DNA from: Sporothrix humicola
Taxonomy: Eukaryota > Ascomycota > Sordariomycetes > Ophiostomatales > Ophiostomataceae
Assembly (NCBI GenBank): GCA_021396245.1
Contig: WNYE01000078.1
Location: 124,001-188,000 of the forward strand
Length of the DNA: 64,000 nt
Direction: 5' to 3'
Below are positions 55,812 to 64,000 of this stretch, piece after piece. The position numbers and the translations under genes are program-made. Position 1 is the stretch's first letter, and each line of letters begins with the position of its first letter. Below the pieces are notes generated by a model. The model saw only the letters and a program-made list of their open reading frames with translations. It was not told the origin of the DNA and did no database searches.

Positions 55812-56440
55812 GGGGTGGTCCGCTGTTATTGTCACTCGTCATTTGTCGTTTTCTCTCGTACATTTACGGAGTACTGTCTCTTGATCTTTACTCATAAAAG
55901 CGGCTCTTTCGTCTGCTTATTTGGCGTTGGTATGGCGTTGCGGTTGTTCTTTTCTTCTTTCTCTTTCTGTTTATTTTCTTGTCTTTTTTAAATAGCATAC
56001 CTTCTTTCTATTCTTCATCAAAAACGTGTCGAGCAATTGAATAGATACAAAACCTGGCTTGCAGGTAATACAAAAAGTCTGATTCCCAAGTTAACTGCAT
56101 TGTTTTGTATCTTGGCTGGCCTTTGGTTATGTGCGAGTGAAACCCGCTAATGCTGGTGTGTTACAGTGGACGGTTACAGGGCCTAATTGGTCACAATGGT
56201 GGAAGCTCCGGCAGCTCCCAGCTCTCGTCGGGCGCAGCCCACTTTAGCCTTGCGCGGGGTTTCGTCTCAACCTCAATAGGTCGTCATCCTTCGTCCAGCT
56301 CGTGCCCATTCATTCCCAGACTCAAAGTCAATCATCAACAACATCGAATTGACTTTGTCTGACAGCTTCATCGAACTGCTGGCTGGTCCGGCTCTATCCC
56401 AATCTTTCCTCCCCATCCGACAACCCCTTCCACCGCCATC
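55812..56440. other. intergenic region NSA2-twinfilin
   Basis: About 630 bases. The first half is T-rich and 3' UTR-like; the second should be the twinfilin promoter and leader. No gene is seen. Confidence 0.45.
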
Positions 56441-57521
56441 ATGCAGTCCGGCATCTCAGGTAAGCTGGCATGCTGTTCTCCTCATTGCATTCTCCTTTTT
56501 GCTAATCCTTCTGGTCTTTACAGCCTCCCAGGAGCTGGTCAGCCAGTTCAACACGCTGCTCGAGTCCGACCGCCACTTTGGCCTGCTCGTCACGATTACC
56601 GGCGAGGCCCTGACGCCCTTGGAGCTCTTGACGCCTTCATCGGGCTCTGTCTCGGAAGCCTCGTTTGCCAGCAACGTCGACAGTCTCCTCGTGCCCCGCC
56701 TCCAGGAGAAGCAGCCTCTCTACATTCTGCTGCGCCGCTACGACGTCAGCCCCAAACTGGTGGCAGCCACCTACGTCCCCGATGCAGCGCCCGTGCGGCA
56801 AAAGATGCTGTTTGCATCGACGCGTCTTGCGCTCGTGCGCGAGCTCGGCAGCGAGCATTTCCGCAAGAACCTGTTTGCGACGACAGCGGAGGAGCTGACG
56901 GGCGCCGGGTTCAAGAAGCACGACGCGCACGAGGCACTGGATGCGCCGCTGACCGAAGAGGAGCGGGAGCTGGGTGCGGTCAAGAGAGCCGAGCAGGAAG
57001 CGGGACGGGGCACGGCGACGCGCGAGATTCATCTTAGTAGCAACTTTAAGATGCCGCTGACGGACGAGGCACTGGCCGCTCTGAAACAATTGGAGAGCGG
57101 CCGCACGCTGACCGTCCTGAAAATCAACCCCGACACGGAGATTGTCGAGCTCGACGACGTGTCCGACGGCCGCGGCGTGTCGAGTGTCAACGACGTTGTG
57201 CGCACCATCTCGTCGACGGAGCCGCGGTTCACGTTCTTCCGGTACACGCACACGCACGACGGCCAGGAGTCGAGCCCGCTGCTGTTCTTCTACACATGCC
57301 CTGCGTCGCCCGGCACAAAGGCCATCAAGTTCCGGATGATGTACCCGCTGATGAAGCGGGCCGTGCTGGGCGTGGCGACGGGCGAGGCCGGGCTGACGCT
57401 CGAGAAGAAGTTTGAGGTGGAAGAGGTGGACGAGATCAGCGAGGCGACGGTGCTGGCCGAGCTGCATCCGCAGGTGGAGGCGCGCAAGGCGTTTTCGCGG
57501 CCGAAGCGGCCTGGTCGGTAA
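56441..57521 (+). CDS. TWF1: twinfilin, actin-monomer-binding protein
   Basis: Two exons, 56441-56459 and 56524-57521, with a 64-nt intron, giving 338 aa. Two ADF-homology domains are visible, at about residues 5-140 and 170-315, joined by a charged linker. Diagnostic parts are QPLYILLRRYD in the first and TFFRYTHTHDGQESSPLLFFYTCP with KFRMMYP in the second, which is the actin-binding long helix. Length is close to that of yeast twinfilin. Twinfilin sequesters ADP-actin monomers and caps filament ends at cortical actin patches. Starting at the ATG at 56441 with a short first exon keeps the usual N-terminus; the longer unspliced frame from 56349 would read through the intron. Confidence 0.93.
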
Positions 57522-57922
57522 AGTCAGCATTGCCGGAGGCGATGCTGACTTTGACGAGAGCGACATTGACACGAAGCAATCAGATAGGACGTCCAGTTAT
57601 TTATTCATGTTTCATGTTTGAATTGATTCTTTATACGTTCTTTTATATACAAAAGGAAAATCCAGAAATGCTATTGCGTAAAGAGACATAAGATGACAGA
57701 AATGACAGGTACAGAAACAAAAAAGAGAATCTATATGCATAGACGGCCGACCGGATCGCCTCCCAGGAAAAGTCTATGAGACGAAATGGAAGATGGTGAA
57801 AAGGGTGAAGATGGAAGAAGATGAAGAAAAAAGACAGAAAACCCGCCCAAGATCATACTTTTGAAACGTGGATGACGACAAAAAGAAAACAGACAGAAGA
57901 ACAGTCGCACCTATCGGCGCTC
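57522..57922. other. convergent spacer twinfilin-SFC1
   Basis: About 400 bases between two 3' ends, purine-rich on the plus strand in the second half. It holds only 3' UTRs and terminators, without a recognisable separate feature. Confidence 0.45.
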
Positions 57923-59080
57923 CTACTCCTCATACTGGTCGGCCTTGATGGACAGAGGACCGCTCTTCTCCAGCTTGTTGCGCAGGTACTCGTAGACAGT
58001 AAACGTCACGGCCTGGCCCGGAGCGACACGCATCACGCGGGGGGTAATGCCCTTGTAGAAGGCGTGGAAGCCCTCCTGCTTGAACATGTCGGCGGCAATC
58101 AGCGACACACGCTTCCAGGCGCTGACGCCGGGCTGGGCAGGCGTCTTCTGCAGGCGGGTCTTGATCGTGTCAATGGGCGCGTTGGACAGCGGGCCCATGG
58201 CGCCCGAAACGAGACCGATAATCGTGGTCTGGTAGCCGGGCAGCGGGGCGTTGGCGTCGAGCTCGGGCTGCCACTTGCGCAGGGCCTCCTTGAAGTAGGT
58301 GTAGGCGGTAAAGTTGACGGCCTGGTTGCTGCCCTGGCGCAGCGCCGTCAGCGACACACCGCGGTACAGCGCGCTAAAACCCTCTTCCTTCACCACAGTG
58401 TACAGCGCATGCGCGGCGTTGCGGTACTTGGGCACGTCCAGCGGGTCGGCCATGGAGTGGTGCTGCGCCTGCAGACGGATCTTGATGACCTCCATGGGCG
58501 TGACGACGGCCACGGCCTCGGTGACACCGGCCGCCAGACCGGCAATAAAGATCTTGCCGCCGTCGGGCTGCTTGCCGGGGCCGGCCAGCAGCTGCTTGTA
58601 CCACTCGAACGACGTGAAGCGGATGGCCATCTTGGGCACAATGCCCGTCAGCACGGCGCCCAGGCCCTTGTACAGGCCCAGCGGCGTCTCGCGCATGACA
58701 ATCTCGATGCCGGTGCGCACAAAGCCGCGGCGGGGCGCGTCCTTGCCGCGGCGCGACAGCTGCATGCGGACCTTGATCGTGTCGAGTGGGTGGCAGACGA
58801 GGGCCTCCATCATGCCGGCACCACCACCGGCTGGGGGTTGTTAGCAAAAATTCAAAAGACAAAGTACATTGGTGAATTGTGCGCTGTTGCGGTGCTGCTG
58901 TCCTGAGCCGAAAATGGCCGGCATTCGGCGTTTATGCCGAGGCCAAGAAGCCGAGCAAAAAGGATGCAGGAAAAGCACAACAGCCGCACAAAAATAATTC
59001 GAAAAGCTTCAAAAATACACAATTGACGTACCAACCAGGTTAATGGCAGCCGATGCCGGCTTCTTGTCTTTTGACGCCAT
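57923..59080 (-). CDS. SFC1: mitochondrial succinate/fumarate carrier
   Basis: Two exons on the minus strand, 59080-59032 and 58830-57923, with a 201-nt intron, giving 318 aa. The small first exon encodes MASKDKKPASAAINLV, and the join rebuilds the AGGGAGMMEA start of the first repeat. Three carrier repeats each have the Px[DE]xx[KR] signature: HPLDTIK, TPMEVIK and APIDTIK. This sequence type is the yeast Sfc1/Acr1 succinate-fumarate exchanger of the inner mitochondrial membrane, which links cytosolic succinate from the glyoxylate cycle to gluconeogenesis and is needed on acetate or ethanol. It is convergent with twinfilin. The ATG at 58813 alone would cut off the first helix and is not the start. 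Confidence 0.94.
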
Positions 59081-62000
59081 TGCGAGAGAATGTGTGTGAA
59101 GAGGAAGGGGAGGGGAGAGTTGAGAATGGTCTTCTCAACGAGTGTCGTGTGACGTGCTTGGTCGGCTCTGGAGAGTTTGCTCAGGGCTTCCGTGGTTCTC
59201 GGAATTCGTCCTTTCGTATCCTGTGGGGTTTTGACGACAACCAGTTCATGGACGTGTTGATGTGGAAAGAAAAGATGCAAAGCTATGATGCTATGGCATG
59301 GATACAGATTTGAATACAGACAATGTAAAAGGAGGGGAAGAAGGGAGGAAGAAAAAAGAAGGAAGGAGAAGAAAGGTTTAGAAGAAATAAAGGAAGACCA
59401 ACACACGACCTAAAAAGAAAACGGAGCCTAGACAATGACTCTACTTTACAGTGTACAGTTTCTCTCTTTAAAAAAAGAAAACGGAAAACGAAACAAGACG
59501 AGCACGAAAAAGGAACAACCGAGAAATGGGGACATGGGGAACGGGGACCTGGGATTGGACTTTTTTGGAGACTGGGGACTTTTCAATGGCGAGGCTAGTG
59601 GTGGAGAGTAGCTTCGGAAGGGGAGAGAAGAGAAGAGCTCTTTACAAGACTAACACTACGACACGACGTGACCATATTACTCTTTTGGATTCCCCTACAG
59701 ATCATCACGTTTGCCCTCCGCGTTTCGCCGCACGCTTGCCGGGGGCGTTTTCTTCTTTTGCTAGTAGTATCAAGACAGGTCTGGGTAAAGGGGAGGCGTA
59801 GCGTGTTCTTCAAGACATAGATGCAAAACGGTGCTCTCAAACGAAGACTGCAAAAGCAGACTGCAAGATAATACATGACTCCATGTTCCCCACGGTGTAA
59901 GTTGTAAGTGGGCGAGGGATAGCGGGCGTGCTGTGGGAGAAGTGGGCGTCTTGGGTCTTGTGGGAGCTCCCAGGTGGCCGATCCGCGGCTGCACGGAGTA
60001 GATCGGCTGAGTAAAAGGCAACGTGAAAGGGAAGAAGGCGACCCGACCTAAAGAGCAAGGGAGCACGTCGTAGTTTCTAATAGAGTTTCTAGTAAAAAGG
60101 TAATACAAGACAAAACTAAAACGGCGCTAGAGCGGTCTTAGTGACGGCAACGGAAGAGAGAACGAGTAAAAGAGAAGAGCAAGAGACGAGACAAAAGCGT
60201 GGGGTTTTGATCAGGCGCGTGCCCGGACTAGTTTCGGGAGGTCATTCGTCGTCAACTGGGAGCAAGAAATACTACAACTTGGGTGGTCACTGCCCAGGGG
60301 AAACGGAAGGATGAAAGTAAAAGGAAAACTGGGGTCCGTCGAGGTAAGTCCCGGTATTGACATTGTGAATGGGCACAGCACGGAGAATGCCAGCATTGAA
60401 GTCGATAATGGAGACGAGGGACGAGGGCCATCGGAAGCATTTTGCGGGACCGTCGTCGGCGCGGGAGTCCACCAGAAACGGAGGCAAAAGCGGTTAGTGG
60501 GCAGTGAGTTGGTTTACAATTTAATTTACAGGAACATGAAAAGAGATAGAGCAAGTAATACGGTTGTTGTGAAGAAATGCAGTTATCAAGGAGAAGCTCT
60601 GTCAAGTCGAGCAGACTCGAATAAACGACAATATGACGGAATGACGCACGTTGAAAACGGACGAATTGGAATCGAATTACACCAAAAAAGCTGGCTGCGT
60701 AGCATCGAAAGTCTGGACCTTGACCTGAAATTTCCTTATTCTGATTTGTGCGGTGCCGGGTGCTAATAAGCCGGGGGCGCTCGGTGCAGCGGAGCTTTAA
60801 AAGGTTCAGTTGGTTTTGCGATTTGCAGGCGCGGAAGCGACTTACACGCAGGAATGGCCAAATGCGGTTGCGGCAATGACCTGCATGTACAGAGAAGAAA
60901 TGCGCAAAAAATCGTCGCAAAAACGAGGCACAAATATGCATGTAAAAACAATGACGTGATGAGACAAAATCAGATATGACGATGCGACAGCAGACCAGGA
61001 TTGACAAGGTTGACAAGAAGACGTCGAGTTGAAGAGACAAAGGCAAAAGCTTGTGAAAGTGACATTGGTACATCGGTCGTCAAAGGCAAGTAACACAGAA
61101 CCAGAGCTGTCAAAGCCGCATTGAGAAGGGACGACAAGATATTCACACGTGACGGCGCCACTCAAAGACACTCACAGACAACGCCAGTCATCAAAGAGTC
61201 TCTGGGGAAGGCAAAAACAAAAACGGAGAATACTGTGACAGATTGATAGCTGACATGAATCAGGGCAGTCAGAGGCATACAAAGGCAGACAAGGAACAAA
61301 ACGGTGGGATATGCCAAACAAAAGCTTGTGACAGTGACTTCTTTGACGTTGTTGAAGAATTGCATTAAACCGTGCATCACCAGATCGAACACTGCTTTAC
61401 AGTATGGCATCCAAGATTCGTTGCGACAACGGACAGACAGATGCCATGGCGAATATGCGAGCAGCGAACTGTTCGACTTAACCGAGCTGGCAGCCGAGCT
61501 TGTGATTGATTTTTTTTTCTCTTCTCTTTTGGTGTCTGTCTTCTCGGTGGATTTGTCGTCTCGGTGTGGAGCTTTCCGTTGTGGGCAGCCGACGAGGGAC
61601 TGTGGGGGAAAAGACTGGAGTGCGAGAGGAGAATGCCCTGTAAATACAGGCCCTACAGGGCATTTCAGGGAAACGCTTTTGTGCGACGGAGAAACGAAGG
61701 AATTACGAGCTGGAGCGAGTGTGCACTCTATCGATTCTCAGGGTCCTCTCTGGCAGAATGGAAACGATCTACCAGAAAGTTAAGGGAGACAAGGCCAGAA
61801 AATGCAAGAAGGAAAAGCAGAAAAAGGGACAGGGGGAACACAATAAAACGGTCGATTTTGAGGTTAGACGCAGCGAATAAAGTCGACGTCGTAGTGGTCA
61901 TTCTTCCCCAGAGAATCCAAAAATGGGGCAGGCACGGGTGTTTTCGCGTTGTGGTCATTGGGCCATTGCAGTCGCCCAAAACTGGTGGGGTTCTGTTGAG

Positions 62001-63347
62001 ATTGGTGGTTTGCTGTTCTCCAACCACTGGAACACCACTGGCTGAGAGCAATGACGAGAAAAAAGAGGGGCCGGCATTGGACCTGTATTTTTACCCCAAT
62101 AAGAGGAGGTGCACTGATTGGCCCGCAAAGAACCGAGGCTGCGACCGAGAATTTTCATTTTGGCGGCGACGAAAGACGAGGACCGCGGACCGCTCAGAGT
62201 CACGTCTTTTTCTCTTCTTCAGTATCGGAGGATTGGCGAGCGAGGTTCTGAGCTGTTCCTGTGCCTGGCTGCCCCACTGCCCAGCTCGTCGGAAAGACAA
62301 GACGGACAACCTTTCCGTGTTTTTCTGAAAAGACAAAACGGAGGCCATTTTGGTCTTATGGGGAGCCACCGTTTCCAAGGCTGGCATCGCCATCTCTTCG
62401 GCCCTGCGGTCATGCGATCATAATCGCGTCGAGGTGCTCTGTGCCCATCTCATTAAAACAGACACGTCCGTTGTCGGTGGCAAAGTACCTCTGTACCTCT
62501 GTACCTCTCTCCCTTTTCTCCTGGAAACGTGACGAGACGCCACCACCTGAAGGTCGTTGGTAGTGGCGTTTTGCAATTGGCGTTTGCCTTTCTCAGTGTA
62601 CCTCGACTTTCACATGTCTGCGACTGTCACAAATCGAGGGGCAGTCCAAACACGCCTGCCAGACAGCTTTATCTTTGATATGCGATCATAGACCACAGAC
62701 CAGGGGACGAGATAAATGGATTGTCCACATGGGACCAGGTTAGATACATTGGTACTTTGACGTGTTCTCCATTCGAGCGGGACTTCACGTAAATAGATCT
62801 TCTTGGCAGATGCTGCAGGTGATATACTCCCGACACGATGACTCTTTTCGGATGCTCGATCGTGGTATTGGCCGTGGAACAATCTTACTCGTTTTTGTTC
62901 ACAAATACATCTTCACACGGCATGATTGAGTCAATGTCCAAAGTAAATTGATTGCGCCTAGCAAGAAACAAATCCCGTTCCCGTAGATACCTCCTTAACC
63001 ACCTGTTTTTGATATCCCCTTTTCCTTCCTTGTTGTGAAGCTATTTTTCTAATTTGATACCATGCCGCCCGTCGAATAAAGAATACGAACAAGATCGAAA
63101 CGAGTAGAAATAAGGAAGAAAGCTGAAAATGAAATTCTTTTGGAACAAGATGCCGCCCCTGGTAAAAGAAAAAGAGAAATGGGAATAGAATAATAGAGAA
63201 AAGGAAGAAAAGTAAACAAGTCCCAAAAACAACGCCACGCTACGCGTTACAAAAAGATGAAAGAAGAAGACCATCCAGCCAGATATAAAAGAGACAAGAG
63301 AACCAGAAGAAAAATAAAACCAAAACATCATATCATAAACGACAACC
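59081..63347. other. 4.3 kb gene-free interval upstream of SFC1
   Basis: The plus strand is purine-rich over much of this stretch, so the minus strand, the sense strand for SFC1, is pyrimidine-rich. It contains a compact G-run cluster at 59528-59553. The largest open frames (60252-61073 minus, 61564-62328 plus) have no recognisable content and look like chance frames. The right end holds the 3' UTR of the WD40 gene. Confidence 0.5.
59528..59553 (+). other. compact G-quadruplex motif upstream of SFC1
   Basis: Runs of four, four, four and three G at 59528, 59536, 59543 and 59551 with loops of 4, 3 and 4 bases. This fits the standard G3+ N1-7 quadruplex pattern. On the sense strand of SFC1 it is a C-rich tract about 450 bases before the ATG. 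Confidence 0.55.
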
Positions 63348-64000
63348 TCAGCTCGGCGTCCCGTACTCCTCCAGACCCGCCCGGTCCTGGAACGAGTACA
63401 GCCGCACCTCGCCGTCCTCGCTGCCGCTCGCTAGCCGCGAGTCGCTGAGGCCGACGCAGGTGACAGGGCCTCTATGCCCCGTCCACGTCCGCTCGCACTT
63501 GCCCGACCGCGGCTCCCACACCTTGACCATCGTGTCGTTGGCGCCCGAGACGACGCGCAGCGTGTCGCCCACCAGTGCCCACACGCCCTCCAGGTGTCCA
63601 AAGAACGTGCGCACGCACTTGCCCGTTGCCGTGTCCCAGCACTTGATCGTGCTGTCGAGCGCCGAGCTTAGGATGTAGCGGCTCGGCAGCGGGCGGCTCG
63701 GGTTGCTCAGGAAGCCGGGGCCGTACGCGGCGCGCGTCGAGTACTCGTCGTTGGCCAGGGGTTCGTTGACGTTGACGGGGGACCCGCCGCGGCCGCTGTT
63801 GACCGACGACGCGTCGGCCTTGTCGTTGTGCCCGCTGGCGACGGGGTCCTCGTCCGGCTCAAAGTCCGCAGGCAGCGTCAACACCTGCTGGACATGGCCG
63901 ACGTGACCCTCAAACGTGCGGATGCACCGCTTGGACTCGAGATCCCACAGCTTGACCTTGCAGTCGTCCGATGCCGAGAACAGCGTGCGCGATGCAGTTC
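63348..64000 (-). CDS. sconB: C-terminal part of MET30/SconB-like F-box WD40 protein
   Basis: The frame is open from the right edge to the stop at 63348, so only the C-terminal 216 residues are seen. Four WD40 blades are visible: TLFSASDDCKVKLWD, YILSSALDSTIKCWD, RVVSGANDTMVKVWE and RLASGSEDGEVRLYS. Between the first two is a Gly/Asn/Asp-rich loop. The TATGKCVRTFFGHLEGVWAL segment is characteristic of the sulphur-regulator group MET30/sconB/scon-2. These are SCF ubiquitin-ligase receptors that bind the sulphur-pathway bZIP activator under sulphur sufficiency. The F-box should lie beyond the window. The identification is good but rests on the WD40 part only. Confidence 0.88.
   Translation of the reverse strand, partial: TASRTLFSASDDCKVKLWDLESKRCIRTFEGHVGHVQQVLTLPADFEPDEDPVASGHNDKADASSVNSGRGGSPVNVNEPLANDEYSTRAAYGPGFLSNPSRPLPSRYILSSALDSTIKCWDTATGKCVRTFFGHLEGVWALVGDTLRVVSGANDTMVKVWEPRSGKCERTWTGHRGPVTCVGLSDSRLASGSEDGEVRLYSFQDRAGLEEYGTPS

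Noticed and set aside
61564..62328. 254-codon plus-strand frame upstream of SFC1
   Set aside because: No domain, mixed composition and no supporting splice or promoter features. It could not be distinguished from chance.

Overview
This window looks like nuclear DNA of a filamentous ascomycete, most probably a Sordariomycete. Protein-coding stretches are GC-rich. Introns are few and mostly 50-90 nt with GT(A/G)AGT-type donors. Several genes over 1.5 kb have no intron at all. The gene set is typical of this group: Zn2Cys6 regulators, pisatin-demethylase-like P450s, a LaeA-like methyltransferase, vanillyl-alcohol oxidase, NudE and a Met30/SconB-type WD40 protein. The low intron density would fit Ophiostomatales, but that is inference only.

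The left half (about 0.8-31.4 kb) is accessory in character. In order it holds a short Zn2Cys6 regulator, a secreted hevein-type (CBM18) plus LysM protein, a vanillyl-alcohol oxidase with all key flavin and active-site residues, a large regulator with both a C2HC finger and a Zn2Cys6 finger, a P450 (+), an MFS exporter (-), an M81/MlrC-like metallopeptidase (-) and a second P450 (-). A 7.6 kb gene-free stretch follows, then an eight-exon LaeA/UMTA-like methyltransferase. The co-location of VAO, two P450s, an exporter and a dual-finger regulator suggests a catabolic or detoxification locus for plant phenolics. That is inferred from gene content, not shown.

The right half (about 32.5-64 kb) is mostly core metabolism and cell biology: an M18 aminopeptidase with an unusual Cys-rich N-terminus, a two-domain fasciclin secreted protein, a class C beta-lactamase-like hydrolase, NudE (dynein regulation), acetyl-CoA carboxylase ACC1 (2298 aa from three exons), the ribosome-biogenesis factor NSA2, twinfilin, the mitochondrial succinate/fumarate carrier SFC1, and the C-terminal WD40 end of a MET30/sconB-like F-box protein running off the right edge.

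Non-coding DNA is extensive and strongly strand-asymmetric: the sense strand upstream of many genes is pyrimidine-rich (CT-rich leaders), over 4-5 kb in places (20.9-26.6, 42.1-47.2 and 59.1-63.3 kb). I saw no tRNA, rRNA, CRISPR array, transposase or reverse-transcriptase coding sequence. Small tandem repeats and G-run clusters are listed separately.
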